DNA from: Bacillus sp. ISL-34
GTDB lineage: Bacteria; Bacillota; Bacilli; Bacillales; DSM-1321
DNA length: 64,000 nt
Direction: 5' to 3'
NCBI RefSeq assembly: GCF_018613325.1
Contig: NZ_JAGGQJ010000004.1
Coordinates: forward strand, 186,001-250,000
Position 1 is the first letter of the stretch. Each line of letters opens with the position of its first letter. The notes beneath the pieces are model-generated. The model saw nothing but the letters and a program-made list of their open reading frames with translations. It searched no databases and had not been told where the DNA came from. Below are positions 1 to 9,501 of the stretch, piece by piece. Both the position numbers and the translations under genes were made by a program.

Positions 1-30
1 TCCCACGTCAAAGAATATCCCATCCTGCAT
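1..30 (-). CDS. possible 5' end of a minus-strand gene
   Basis: Read on the minus strand, a purine-rich AAAGGGGG run is followed by ATG codons at 30 and 23, each open to the window edge. The ATG at 23 has the better spacing (about 9 bases). Only 7 to 10 codons are visible, so the product cannot be named and it may not be a gene. Confidence 0.25.
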   Translation of the reverse strand, partial: MQDGIFFDVG

Positions 31-142
31 TGCCCCCTTTTTATCACTAATCCCATTATAGAGGTAAATTCAATATTTTTCTAATTAAAAGGAATTTTCA
101 GTATTTTTTCAGAACATTTTTCTATATCCCAGATTAAAAGCA

Positions 143-151
143 TGTTATGAT
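143..151 (+). promoter_or_regulatory. extended -10 promoter candidate
   Basis: TGT followed by TATGAT gives an extended -10 (TGn plus a 5/6 match to TATAAT). It lies 35 bases before the start at 186, and no good -35 box is visible. It would drive the two small membrane-protein genes that follow. Confidence 0.35.
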
Positions 152-185
152 GAATATATTCTTGGGAAAGGGGTGGTTGATTCAT

Positions 186-488
186 ATGAAATTCTTTATT
201 CACATGTCTGCCATCATCCTGCTCCTTTGGACGCTGCCCATACAGTTCCATCATCATGCACAGCAGCTAACCATTGAAGAACATACCGATGTTCACCATT
301 GGGATAAGGCCGACAAGAAACAGCCTTTCGTGCCTTCCTTCAATTCCTGGCAGTCACTTATCATTATTCTCATTTTCGAATTTTCCATTTTGAGTTTTCT
401 TTATTTTCACTCAAATCTTCGCCGACGATATCTCAGTCCGGTTTTTTTCCAGGCGAATTACGTAGCCTTACGCTCTGACATTTTATAA
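186..488 (+). CDS. small His-rich membrane protein, unknown function
   Basis: The product is 100 residues from the ATG at 186, chosen because AAAGGGG at about 168-174 is correctly spaced; an in-frame ATG at 147 lacks such a site. A hydrophobic segment (about residues 6-18) is followed by a His-rich stretch (FHHHAQQ, then DVHHWD). A second hydrophobic segment (about 57-77) precedes a basic tail. Two membrane passes, or a signal anchor plus one pass, are likely. A 38-residue gene follows with an almost identical ribosome-binding-site context, so the two probably form a small operon. I recognise no family. The histidines could bind metal, but that is speculation. Confidence 0.6.
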   Translation: MKFFIHMSAIILLLWTLPIQFHHHAQQLTIEEHTDVHHWDKADKKQPFVPSFNSWQSLIIILIFEFSILSFLYFHSNLRRRYLSPVFFQANYVALRSDIL

Positions 489-514
489 AAAAATAAAATG
501 GAGGAGTGATTCAT

Positions 515-631
515 ATGTGGTTCCGACTAATTATGATAGGGGTCTTTTCTTTAACCGCTTCACGACTGTTCCTTTTTCAGGGAATCGAGATTTATCATGC
601 ATTTACAGATTTGATCCGAAATAAATATTAA
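515..631 (+). CDS. 38-residue membrane peptide
   Basis: The ATG at 515 follows a strong GGAGGAG site at 500-506 with good spacing, and the frame stays open for 38 codons to TAA at 629. The peptide has a hydrophobic N-terminal half (MWFRLIMIGVFSLTASRLFL) and a polar tail ending in RNKY. It lies 26 bases after the previous small membrane-protein gene and directly before a strong terminator, as expected for the last gene of a two-gene operon. No family is recognised. The ribosome site, position and terminator are the evidence that it is expressed. Confidence 0.55.
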   Translation: MWFRLIMIGVFSLTASRLFLFQGIEIYHAFTDLIRNKY

Positions 632-635
632 AAAA

Positions 636-663
636 AGAGTGCGGGGAAATTTCCCCGCACTCT
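636..663. terminator. bidirectional terminator
   Basis: A perfect 12-base-pair stem (AGAGTGCGGGGA with TCCCCGCACTCT) closes on AATT, with A-rich flank on the left and T-rich on the right. It sits between the converging 38-residue gene and sigK and can serve both. Confidence 0.85.
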
Positions 664-680
664 CTTTGACTTTATCATTC

Positions 681-1403
681 CTATCCTTTAGCTTTCTTTT
701 CCTTCTCTTTTTCTGCCCTGTAAAATTCGTGGAACATCTTCATCAAGGCACGTTTTTCGATCCTTGATACATAACTGCGGGAAATGCCAAGCTCCTTAGC
801 GATTTCCCTCTGGGTTTTTTCCTTTTTCAAATCCAATCCGAACCTGCCTACAATGACTTCCTTTTCGCGTTCATCCAAAATATCAATATACTTTTTCACT
901 TTTTCAATTTCCATATTGAGCTGAATCGTATCGATGACATCTTCCGATTCCGATTTCAGTACATCGATTAAACTGATTTCATTTCCTTCTTTATCCTGAC
1001 CGATCGGATCATGCAGGGAAATATCTTTCTTCGTTTTCTTTGTCGCTCGTAAATGCATCAAGATCTCATTCTCAATGCATCGCGCAGCATATGTGGCCAG
1101 CTTCGTACCCTTCCCATCCGAATAACTCTCAATGGCCTTTATCAAACCAATTGTCCCAATCGAAATCAAATCCTCTGTATCTTCGCCCGTATTCTCAAAT
1201 TTCTTGACGATATGGGCAACAAGCCTGAGATTATGCTCGATCAGGATGTTACGGGCATCACCATCACCCTCACTCATAAGCTTCAAATATTTCTTTTCAT
1301 CCTGAGATGACAGAGGCTGGGGAAAAGCGTTGTTTTTCACATAGGAAACGAATAAGTAAAATTCTTTGATAATATAACCGACAACTGTAAGTATTCCGGG
1401 CAT
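681..1403 (-). CDS. sigK: RNA polymerase sigma-K factor (pro-sigma-K)
   Basis: This is the late mother-cell sporulation sigma factor, which directs coat and lysis genes after proteolytic removal of a membrane-bound pro-sequence. The product is 240 residues from the ATG at 1403; the ATG at 1412 abuts the GGGGG site, whereas 1403 has 9-base spacing and matches the B. subtilis N-terminus. A hydrophobic pro-sequence (about residues 1-20) is followed by [12 protein letters not shown], region 2 ([27 protein letters not shown]) and region 4 with its helix-turn-helix ([20 protein letters not shown]). In B. subtilis sigK is split by the skin element; here it is one continuous gene, so no excision is needed. 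It converges with the upstream small operon at a shared terminator. Confidence 0.97.
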   Translation of the reverse strand: MPGILTVVGYIIKEFYLFVSYVKNNAFPQPLSSQDEKKYLKLMSEGDGDARNILIEHNLRLVAHIVKKFENTGEDTEDLISIGTIGLIKAIESYSDGKGTKLATYAARCIENEILMHLRATKKTKKDISLHDPIGQDKEGNEISLIDVLKSESEDVIDTIQLNMEIEKVKKYIDILDEREKEVIVGRFGLDLKKEKTQREIAKELGISRSYVSRIEKRALMKMFHEFYRAEKEKEKKAKG

Positions 1404-1531
1404 TGGTTTCATCCCCCGTTTCTTTGGTTTCCCTATTCATACCTATGCAGCAGTGGGCTTGTTCGTGTCTGTCCCACTAAAAGAAATCATGAAAGCATTA
1501 ATTGTTTCAAACCAGCCTGGATGAATTCCCA

Positions 1532-1560
1532 AACGAACGAAGGCAAATGTTCATATAATG
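1532..1560 (+). promoter_or_regulatory. mother-cell sigma (sigma-K or sigma-E type) promoter candidate
   Basis: AACG, 16 bases, then CATATAATG resembles the sigma-K pattern (AC at -35, CATAnnnTA at -10) and partly the sigma-E -10. It is 35 bases before a spore-type small protein gene, which supports a sporulation promoter. The consensus is loose, so confidence is limited. Confidence 0.35.
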
Positions 1561-1594
1561 ATAGGGAATTTTTTAGGGAAAGGGGGTTTTTACG

Positions 1595-1783
1595 ATGGGA
1601 TATAACTATGGACCATACGGATGCAGCTATGGTTATCCGGATCCTGCGCCTTGCTATGCAGGATCCGGTTACGGCTTTGGTTATGGCCTGTTTATCATCC
1701 TCTTGATTTTATTGCTCATTTTCGGGTTTTGGTGGTTGCCGGGATGTGGATTTGGTTATGGAGGATCAGGTCCGTGCTGCTGA
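1595..1783 (+). CDS. YjcZ-like Gly/Tyr/Cys-rich small spore protein
   Basis: The product is 62 residues. The N-terminus is rich in Gly, Tyr, Cys and Pro (MGYNYGPYGCSYGYP), followed by one strongly hydrophobic segment (about residues 32-48, FIILLILLLIFGFWW) and a Cys/Gly-rich tail ending GPCC. This layout is typical of the small YjcZ-type proteins linked to spores in Bacillus. AAAGGGGG ends 10 bases before the ATG. A sporulation-type promoter lies upstream and a terminator directly downstream, so it is a single-gene unit. The family call rests on composition and layout, not on a clear match; five cysteines suggest cross-linking in the coat, which is inference. Confidence 0.65.
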   Translation: MGYNYGPYGCSYGYPDPAPCYAGSGYGFGYGLFIILLILLLIFGFWWLPGCGFGYGGSGPCC

Positions 1784-1797
1784 TTCAGGCAAAGAAA

Positions 1798-1821
1798 AAA
1801 CTCGGCCCGAGTGCCGAGTTT
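1798..1821. terminator. bidirectional terminator
   Basis: AAACTCGGC pairs with GCCGAGTTT around a six-base loop. On the minus strand it is followed by TTTTTTCTTT and on the plus strand by TTTCCCCTTTT. It can end both the YjcZ-like gene and the minus-strand yrzI cluster. Confidence 0.8.
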
Positions 1822-1870
1822 CCCCTTTTACATATTCATTTCTACCATTGGTTCTGCACCGGCAAATCCG

Positions 1871-1936
1871 TTAGCCGGTATCCTTCTCCTGCCAATAGCA
1901 ACGCTTCTCCCCTTTTACGTATAACAAGTTCAACAT
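1871..1936 (-). CDS. 21-residue micro-ORF downstream of yrzI
   Basis: On the minus strand an AAAGGTGGAGG site sits 5 bases before ATG at 1936, and the frame runs 21 codons to TAA. The peptide is MLNLLYVKGEKRCYWQEKDT plus a final G. It starts 60 bases after the yrzI stop on the same strand, before a shared terminator. The near-perfect ribosome site on so short a frame suggests it is translated. No family is recognised. B. subtilis yrzI is also accompanied by tiny ORFs (from memory), which supports but does not prove the assignment. Confidence 0.45.
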   Translation of the reverse strand: MLNLLYVKGEKRCYWQEKDTG

Positions 1937-1996
1937 GTTAACCTCCACCTTTCTTAAAATTTATTTTAATGAACGGGATACCGACCTCGTATGTTT

Positions 1997-2137
1997 TTAG
2001 ATAAAAGGACGATGCTTCATCGCTTTATCTAGATGTTCTTCTCGAATCTTGTGGATTCTCTCCTGTTGCAAACATTCCTCGGCAGTCATTTTTTTCATTT
2101 TAATCGTGATTGTGAAAAAAAGCATATTCAGTGTCAT
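1997..2137 (-). CDS. yrzI: YrzI family small protein
   Basis: The product is 46 residues from ATG at 2137, set by a perfect AAAGGAGGTGA site 5 bases upstream; a longer reading frame to 2251 has no comparable site and crosses hairpins. The N-terminus MTLNMLFFTITIKMKK is hydrophobic and is followed by a charged helix (MTAEECLQQERIHKIREEHL), the typical YrzI arrangement. In B. subtilis yrzI is part of a polycistronic mRNA of several tiny ORFs that is cut by the ribosome-dependent endonuclease Rae1, and YrzI is reported as toxic when abundant (from memory). Here it lies between two other micro-ORFs with equally strong ribosome sites. Confidence 0.8.
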   Translation of the reverse strand: MTLNMLFFTITIKMKKMTAEECLQQERIHKIREEHLDKAMKHRPFI

Positions 2138-2185
2138 AATATCACCTCCTTTAAGGGAGCGGCCCAACAAAAAGGCATAAAAAGG

Positions 2186-2211
2186 CCGCAGAAAGTTACG
2201 TCCTCCTGCGG
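2186..2211 (-). repeat. hairpin, near-copy of the 2234-2265 terminator
   Basis: CCGCAG and CTGCGG form a short stem. On the minus strand it is followed by CCTTTTTAT, and the sequence CTGCGGCCTTTTTA is shared with the neighbouring hairpin. It lies in the leader of yrzI and looks like a weakened duplicate terminator or attenuator. Confidence 0.45.
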
Positions 2212-2233
2212 GTTCTTTTAGAAAATATAAAAA

Positions 2234-2265
2234 GGCCGCAGGATAAAACACTTCTCCCTGCGGCC
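2234..2265 (-). terminator. intrinsic terminator between micro-ORFs
   Basis: A perfect 9-base-pair stem (GGCCGCAGG with CCTGCGGCC) is followed on the minus strand by TTTTTATATTTT. It lies 35 bases after the 31-residue micro-ORF and before yrzI, so transcripts from the promoter at 2436-2464 may end here or read through. Confidence 0.75.
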
Positions 2266-2299
2266 GCTATGTCTGAATGATTAATAAAGCCAAATTGCT

Positions 2300-2395
2300 T
2301 TAGAAATATTCCGCTTGGCACAGGTCGAATGGTATGTGATTGTCATTTGAAACGTACCGGCTAATAGTGACGACTCCAGACAGATACAATGTCAT
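2300..2395 (-). CDS. 31-residue micro-ORF, first of the yrzI cluster
   Basis: On the minus strand AAAGGAGGTCGA precedes ATG at 2395 with ideal spacing, and the frame is open for 31 codons to TAA at 2300-2302. The peptide begins MTLYLSGVVTISRY and ends DLCQAEYF; its MTL start resembles YrzI (MTLNMLFF). A consensus-like sigma-A promoter ends about 40 bases upstream and a strong terminator follows. The function is unknown. It could be a translated leader whose job is regulatory rather than a functional peptide. Confidence 0.55.
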   Translation of the reverse strand: MTLYLSGVVTISRYVSNDNHIPFDLCQAEYF

Positions 2396-2435
2396 TTTCT
2401 TCGACCTCCTTTGGAATATTTTTTATTACTTGGTA

Positions 2436-2464
2436 AGTATATCCATAAATTCGATTTTTGTAAA
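2436..2464 (-). promoter_or_regulatory. sigma-A promoter of the yrzI micro-ORF cluster
   Basis: On the minus strand TTTACA and TATACT are separated by exactly 17 bases, five of six matches in each box. The predicted start is near 2428, which gives a short leader to the ribosome site at 2403-2412. Confidence 0.7.
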
Positions 2465-2589
2465 CGGTTTTTGCCTATTTTTTTGAAATTTCCATCTTTT
2501 CTCCCACTTTCAAGATCAATTCTCACCCAAAGTAGGCATGTAGCATGATAAAGCTGCCCTATCCGGGATATAACGATAGAAAAACAAAA

Positions 2590-2618
2590 AAACCTGATTC
2601 CTTTAAAGAATCAGGTTT
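2590..2618 (-). terminator. terminator of the yrrT-yrhC operon
   Basis: AAACCTGATTC pairs with GAATCAGGTTT around a seven-base loop, followed on the minus strand by TTTTTTGTTTT. It lies just after yrhC. Confidence 0.9.
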
Positions 2619-2622
2619 GCTT

Positions 2623-2889
2623 CTATTGTTTTAAAGAGTCCTGGTCATCCATATCGGCCAAGATCTTTTTATATTTTTTGGATAATGAGAAAAATACTAT
2701 GGATATGCCCAGGAACATTATTGTCGCTCCCATATAGACATATGTGTCAATCATCGCTTTGTCGCCAGAGGGAAGGATGGTTCCTATATAGAAGAACGAA
2801 CCCACACATAACAAAGTGATCGCAAATTGTTTAAAATCGACCATTTTCGAACGAAGCATTGCCGCCGTTTGTTTTTTGCGGTTTTTCAT
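2623..2889 (-). CDS. yrhC: YrhC family membrane protein
   Basis: The product is 88 residues, with two hydrophobic segments (about residues 20-38, FAITLLCVGSFFYIGTIL, and about 48-67, YVYMGATIMFLGISIVFFSL) flanked by charged ends. Sequence and position after mccB match YrhC of B. subtilis, a small membrane protein of unknown role at the end of the homocysteine-to-cysteine operon. AAGGTGG precedes the ATG. A strong terminator lies immediately downstream, so this is the operon's last gene. Confidence 0.85.
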   Translation of the reverse strand: MKNRKKQTAAMLRSKMVDFKQFAITLLCVGSFFYIGTILPSGDKAMIDTYVYMGATIMFLGISIVFFSLSKKYKKILADMDDQDSLKQ

Positions 2890-3002
2890 GCCATTCCACC
2901 TTCTTTCAAGCTAATAAGATATCGATATCTCATTCTACCATATTTATTCCAAATGACAGGGTGTAAATAATGGCAGCCAGCTTGGAAGCGGCACCTCTCC
3001 AA

Positions 3003-5065
<2,063 letters not shown>

Positions 5066-5124
5066 ATTCGGACATCCTTTCATAGTTATCCTACCAATTT
5101 AATAGGAATTATGCAATAAAGATT

Positions 5125-5152
5125 GATCAGCGGAAAAAGGCATCCGCTGATC
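5125..5152 (-). terminator. hairpin between mtnN and mccA
   Basis: GATCAGCGGA and TCCGCTGATC form a perfect 10-base-pair stem just after mtnN. The downstream T run is weak (AATCTTTATT on the minus strand), so partial termination or RNA processing is possible, which would set different levels for yrrT-mtnN and mccAB-yrhC. Confidence 0.6.
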
Positions 5153-5161
5153 ACTTACCAT

Positions 5162-5857
5162 TCATTTCATTTTTTCGACCATTTTCAAAATCAGTGCCGC
5201 TGAATGTAGAGCCGCAGTTTCCAGGAATTTATCAAAGGAAATATTGGACTCCTTACCTGCGATATCCGAAAGGGAACGAATGATGACAAACGGTGTTTTG
5301 AATTGGAAGGCTACCTGTGCAATGGCTGCCGCTTCCATTTCCACCGCGTATAAATCTGAGAATTTCCCTCTGACGAATTCAACCCTGACAGGATCATTCA
5401 TGAAAGAATCCCCCGTAACGATCAACCCTTTCGCCACTTGAATATCCTCGATTTCTTTTGCTGCTTCTTCTGCAATTGCAAGAAGCTTTTCATCCGGGAT
5501 GAAAGCTGCCGGAAGCTGAGGGACTTGACCGTACTCATATCCGAAAATCGTCACATCGACATCATGGTGGCGAACTTCCGTGGATATGACCACATCCCCT
5601 ACATTAAGTGCTGGATGGTAACCGCCGGCAGAGCCAGTATTGATGACTGCATCCGGTTTGAATTTTTCTAACAGGATCGTTGTGGACATTGCCGCATTCA
5701 CTTTACCGATTCCCGATTTAAGCAAAATGACCTCGACACCATTCAGTGTTCCTGTATTGAACTCGGAACCGGCAATGGTCACCCGCTCCAAACCTTCCAA
5801 TTTATCACGTAAAATCGTAACTTCTTCTTCCATTGCTCCGATTATGGCTACCTTCAT
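5162..5857 (-). CDS. mtnN: 5'-methylthioadenosine/S-adenosylhomocysteine nucleosidase
   Basis: It hydrolyses the glycosidic bond of methylthioadenosine and S-adenosylhomocysteine, releasing adenine and feeding methionine salvage and the homocysteine branch. The product is 231 residues from ATG at 5857, the usual length; an upstream in-frame extension to 5905 overlaps yrrT and has no family match. The N-terminus [12 protein letters not shown] carries the catalytic Glu12. NTGSAGG, then [13 protein letters not shown] (ribose-binding Glu) and RSLSDIAG (catalytic Asp) follow in order. It starts 17 bases after yrrT. Confidence 0.96.
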   Translation of the reverse strand: MKVAIIGAMEEEVTILRDKLEGLERVTIAGSEFNTGTLNGVEVILLKSGIGKVNAAMSTTILLEKFKPDAVINTGSAGGYHPALNVGDVVISTEVRHHDVDVTIFGYEYGQVPQLPAAFIPDEKLLAIAEEAAKEIEDIQVAKGLIVTGDSFMNDPVRVEFVRGKFSDLYAVEMEAAAIAQVAFQFKTPFVIIRSLSDIAGKESNISFDKFLETAALHSAALILKMVEKMK

Positions 5858-5873
5858 TAGTAAAAACCTCTTC

Positions 5874-6512
5874 CTATAATTTTTCCGCCTCCATAATCCA
5901 GACAAATTGATTGCAGCGCTCGAAGTTCACTTTGTATCCATTTGCTTCAAGTGCTTTTTCCAAAAAAGGAATCGTAGTATAATATTCCGTTTGCAAATCG
6001 TTCGCCAAATTATGAAAGCCTGCCTGCCTTGCATCTTGAATCGCTCGTTCATGCGCTTCCCTTGATTGATACATCGTATCCGCAAACACTATTTTACCAC
6101 CAGTATTCAGTAACTTTCCATAGTTGGCTATCGCTTTTTCTTTTTCTTCATCGGTTAAATGATGAAACGCATACGTGCTCACGATCGAATCAACCTGTTC
6201 CGGCTTCGGAAAATCGATAAAATCCCCATCTGTAATTTCTGTTTTTCCATACAGCTTGCTTACCGCTATTTCCCTCATCGCAGGTGAAGGTTCTATTCCC
6301 GATACCTTTAGGCCTTTCCTTAGAAGCCTTTCCGTCAAGTTCCCGGTACCTACACCGAACTCCAGCACATGACCATGAGCCCGATCCGTGACGCTATCCA
6401 ATATCCTATCATAATGTTTAAAAACCTCTTGATACTCAATATCGTGTCCACTAACCGTATCATCATACGATTTCGACCATTCTTCAAATAAATCGATAAA
6501 TTCTCTGCCCAT
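5874..6512 (-). CDS. yrrT: SAM-dependent methyltransferase YrrT
   Basis: This is a class I Rossmann methyltransferase of 212 residues. Motif I is [15 protein letters not shown] (about residues 49-63), the acidic post-I region is GIEPSPAM, and motif II-IV is [12 protein letters not shown]. It leads the mtnN-mccAB-yrhC operon, as in B. subtilis. The substrate is unknown; its place beside the nucleosidase that removes methyl-transfer products suggests a sulfur-metabolism role, which is inference from context. Confidence 0.88.
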   Translation of the reverse strand: MGREFIDLFEEWSKSYDDTVSGHDIEYQEVFKHYDRILDSVTDRAHGHVLEFGVGTGNLTERLLRKGLKVSGIEPSPAMREIAVSKLYGKTEITDGDFIDFPKPEQVDSIVSTYAFHHLTDEEKEKAIANYGKLLNTGGKIVFADTMYQSREAHERAIQDARQAGFHNLANDLQTEYYTTIPFLEKALEANGYKVNFERCNQFVWIMEAEKL

Positions 6513-6671
6513 TTTTAATCACCTTTTTATGATAAGATAATAAAACCTATAAGCATAATATGAAATAAACACAGAAACAGTTCTTGTTTTTTAGGCAAAT
6601 CCATCATTCGGTTCAGATTCGGAGAAAATGGTGTTAAACTAACAGTATCTAAATGTTGGAGGGGAACAGTC

Positions 6672-6884
6672 ATGAGTTTTCAACTTGACTTAAACTTATT
6701 CGAAGATAAAATAGAATTTTTCGAGGCAGAAAGTATCAAGAATCTTGAAGAAAGAATCCAATCACAAATTGAAATCAATAAAGCGATCATGCTTCAGGTA
6801 GAATCCGTGTCACACCAAATGTATGTTAGTGAGGAAGGCAGACGTTTTTATAGTGCAGTCGTCCACTTTAAAGCAAAAAAGTGA
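6672..6884 (+). CDS. yrzA: DUF2536 (YrzA-like) small protein
   Basis: The product is 70 residues, soluble and acidic-basic mixed, with a start MSFQLDLNLFEDKIEFFEAESIKNLE typical of the YrzA/DUF2536 group found next to yrrT in Bacillus. GGAGGGG sits 10 bases before the ATG. It diverges from yrrT and converges with yrrS. The function is unknown. The family name is from recollection of neighbourhood and start sequence. Confidence 0.65.
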   Translation: MSFQLDLNLFEDKIEFFEAESIKNLEERIQSQIEINKAIMLQVESVSHQMYVSEEGRRFYSAVVHFKAKK

Positions 6885-6891
6885 TCACGAT

Positions 6892-6932
6892 GAAAAACCC
6901 CCGAAAAGCGGAATACCTTTCGGGGGTTTTTC
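6892..6932. terminator. bidirectional terminator
   Basis: GAAAAACCCCCGAAA and TTTCGGGGGTTTTTC form a perfect 15-base-pair stem between the converging yrzA-like gene and yrrS. A and T flanks allow termination in both directions. Confidence 0.92.
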
Positions 6933-6948
6933 GTTTATAATTTGAACA

Positions 6949-7656
6949 TTACCTTTTATCGTTTGTCTTCAGCTCTTCGACTTTTACAGGTTTCCAACCT
7001 GATCCGTCCACCCATTCAATATAAACACGGAAGGTTTTAGGATTATCTCCTTCGGAAACGGTTCCGATTGCCGTGTTGGGCGAACCGCCGTTTTGCAGCC
7101 ACCATAGTCTCATGCTGCCTTCTTCGATTCCGGCTCCACTTGCAATGGCTTTACTCATTTCATTCCAATCGACCGAGCCCTTTTCGAAGCTTGTAGTGTG
7201 CTCCCCGGATTGCTCAGTTCCTACTGGTTCCCAGCCCTCACTTGTATATGTAGCCGCAACATTGCCATCTCCGCTGCCTTCCACTTCCACAAGTTCGGCA
7301 TCCCCTGCTTTTTCTGGATCTGTACCATCTTCTGCCTTTTCTTCTGAATCTTCCTCTGTTGCTTTACTATCTTCTTCTACTGCATCTTTTTCTGTTTCTT
7401 CACTATCTCCTACTGCGTCTTCCTTCTCAGAATCCAATTCTTCCTCTTTGCCAGCAGGCTTGTCCGCTACTTTCCCCGAATCTGTATCGGCGATTTGCTT
7501 TGGTTCAGTCGTGGCTTTTTTTGTTTCGGTGCCATCATCACTTAAGAAAATCGTGACTGCGACAATGACGATTAAAACGGAAACGATGGTGATTGCAATA
7601 TTATATATTTTATTTACTTTTCTTTTTTGATCTCTCTGATTAAAACGTGAGCCCAA
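6949..7656 (-). CDS. yrrS: YrrS family membrane-anchored protein (DUF1510)
   Basis: The product is 235 residues. A basic N-terminus (RFNQRDQKRKVNK) precedes one transmembrane segment (about residues 18-38), then a long acidic low-complexity linker of Glu, Asp, Ala, Thr and Ser (about 45-130). A conserved extracellular C-terminal domain (about 135-230, with GWEPVGTEQSGEHTT and MRLWWLQNGG) ends the protein. This matches YrrS, encoded with the penicillin-binding protein PbpI in B. subtilis. The linker probably spans the wall. The function is unknown; a role with PbpI is inferred from the conserved pairing. The linker's repetitive codons create long antisense reading frames that are not genes. 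Confidence 0.85.
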   Translation of the reverse strand: MGSRFNQRDQKRKVNKIYNIAITIVSVLIVIVAVTIFLSDDGTETKKATTEPKQIADTDSGKVADKPAGKEEELDSEKEDAVGDSEETEKDAVEEDSKATEEDSEEKAEDGTDPEKAGDAELVEVEGSGDGNVAATYTSEGWEPVGTEQSGEHTTSFEKGSVDWNEMSKAIASGAGIEEGSMRLWWLQNGGSPNTAIGTVSEGDNPKTFRVYIEWVDGSGWKPVKVEELKTNDKR

Positions 7657-7743
7657 GGTCCATTCCTCCCTTACCTTTTCTTACTGCCTCATTTTAACAT
7701 GATTTAGCTTAAGATAGAAGGGAAGGGTTTCCTACACTTTTCG

Positions 7744-9495
7744 TCAATTCTCGCTTTTGTCCTGGTCCTTGGAGTACAGGACTTTTACAATATCTGAAAA
7801 AAGAGGCGTCATGCTGGAACTGTTTTCCTTCGTTTCAAAACTTACGGTAACAAGAGCATATTTGGGATCTTTATATGGAAAGTAGCCTGCAAACCATTTA
7901 TTGAGCTCCCCTTTTTCGATATTGGTCTGAGCTGTTCCAGACTTGCCGGCGACCTCCACAGGCAAATTTCTCAAGTAAGCGCCCGTCCCTTTCTCTTCCG
8001 TCACGACCTTCCTAAGAAGATGCTGCATCTTCATCGCAGTATATGGAGACAGTGTCTCGCCGCCAATACTTTGATTGGGAAAATCGACTACGGTCGTACT
8101 GTTGTTAAATTCGACCTTTGAAACGGCTTTGACCTGTTCCTTCTTGCCGCCGCGTGCAATCGTAGCCATCATATTCGCTATCGCGAGCGGTGTCGTTTGG
8201 ACATCCTGCTGGCCAATGGCTGTTTTGGCAATCATTTTGGGATCTTTTTTTAAATCGTCATCATGCCAGACCTTACCGGTTTGTTCATGATGCAACTGAG
8301 TGACTTCAGTGTGATATACGTCCCCTTGCCAGCCCGTTTCACCAACCAGCCCTAACATTTTAGCATATTTCTCCAAAAAGTCCGGATCCTTCTCAGCTAT
8401 TTCCTGTGACAATTCGGCAAACGTCCTGTTGCAGCTTTGGGCAAAGCTATTTTCAAAATTAAGAATGCCCAGTTCCCTCTGTTTATCCGTTTTCCCGTCT
8501 ATCGTCAAATTACAATTAAATGTCCGGGTGGGGCTAGCGGCATCATAATCGATGGCAGCTGCTGCCGTTACCGTTTTGAAGACGGAACCCGGCGTTTTTT
8601 GAGTAAGCATCATATTGACGGCCCCTTCGCCATTCGGATCTTTTATATTAAGCGCCGGACGTGATACCATTGCGACGATTTCACTTTTTTCGATATCGAT
8701 CAGTACGAGACCGCCTTTTTTTATCCCGCGTTCATCGACGAGCTTCTCCGCTTTTTCCTGAATTTCTTTATCGATCGTCGTCACGACCTTCACCGGGTAA
8801 AGCGGATTTGCAGGTTCCACATATTTAACATCGACACCGAACATTGGTCCTCCACTGGCGTCCACGTGAAAAACGAGCTTTGATTCCCCAGCGGAAAGCA
8901 AGAACTCATCGAAGGTCCTTTGCAATCCCGTATTGCCTATTTTCGTTTCAGGAGATAAATTCATGTCCGGATAACGTTTTTTCTTTTCCGCATCCGATAT
9001 ATTCGTCGTGCCGATCAATTGCGCTGCAGGGGTTTGATCATGATATAATTTCTCGTTCACGGCAAAGACCCCGGGAATCTTCAATTCATTGATTGCCTTC
9101 GATTGGCTGGACGTCAACTCTATCGGTTCATCCCCGCCAAATACGAATGGCTCCTCCGCTTGTTCTATCGCCCGTTTTAACTCCGCTTCCGATTTGCCTA
9201 TTATCGAGGCCACTTCATCTATAGGCCATGTCATTTTTTTCAAAAAAGGAAATAGGACGAGCGTCGGGATTTCTTCATGTGCCAGCGGTTCCCCATTTCT
9301 GTCATAAAACTTTCCGCGTCCATCATCAATCTTTAATATCTGTGAACGCTGATTCACGCTTGCTTCTAACAGGTTCACATCATGCTTTGAAAAAGATTCT
9401 GTCGATACAAGTTGGATGTAGGCAAGCCTGCCTATCAGCATCAGCATACAAGCGGTCAAAAAAAGAGCCAGCAACCTCATTCGTTTCTTTTTCAT
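7744..9495 (-). CDS. pbpI: class B penicillin-binding protein PbpI
   Basis: This peptidoglycan D,D-transpeptidase has 583 residues from ATG at 9495, where GAGGTG is spaced 7 bases away; an upstream in-frame ATG at 9543 is not supported. An N-terminal membrane anchor (about 7-28) is followed by the dimerisation domain (DGRGKFYDRNGEPLA) and the transpeptidase domain. Catalytic SVFK is near residues 304-307, SCN near 354-356, and KSGTAQT takes the place of the KTG box. The B. subtilis orthologue (YrrR) is a sporulation-related class B PBP. The ribosome site lies in one arm of an inverted repeat (9502-9528). Confidence 0.93.
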   Translation of the reverse strand: MKKKRMRLLALFLTACMLMLIGRLAYIQLVSTESFSKHDVNLLEASVNQRSQILKIDDGRGKFYDRNGEPLAHEEIPTLVLFPFLKKMTWPIDEVASIIGKSEAELKRAIEQAEEPFVFGGDEPIELTSSQSKAINELKIPGVFAVNEKLYHDQTPAAQLIGTTNISDAEKKKRYPDMNLSPETKIGNTGLQRTFDEFLLSAGESKLVFHVDASGGPMFGVDVKYVEPANPLYPVKVVTTIDKEIQEKAEKLVDERGIKKGGLVLIDIEKSEIVAMVSRPALNIKDPNGEGAVNMMLTQKTPGSVFKTVTAAAAIDYDAASPTRTFNCNLTIDGKTDKQRELGILNFENSFAQSCNRTFAELSQEIAEKDPDFLEKYAKMLGLVGETGWQGDVYHTEVTQLHHEQTGKVWHDDDLKKDPKMIAKTAIGQQDVQTTPLAIANMMATIARGGKKEQVKAVSKVEFNNSTTVVDFPNQSIGGETLSPYTAMKMQHLLRKVVTEEKGTGAYLRNLPVEVAGKSGTAQTNIEKGELNKWFAGYFPYKDPKYALVTVSFETKENSSSMTPLFSDIVKVLYSKDQDKSEN

Positions 9496-9501
9496 AAAAT
9501 A

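Noticed and set aside
6513..6671. S-box (SAM) riboswitch upstream of yrrT
   Set aside because: The 159-base gap has no recognisable S-box core or leader terminator; control by CymR is more likely by analogy, but no site was identified.
7073..7630. Long plus-strand frame (185 codons) opposite yrrS
   Set aside because: It is the antisense of the Glu/Asp/Ser/Thr-rich linker of YrrS, rich in Ser and Leu from codon mirroring, without a ribosome site.
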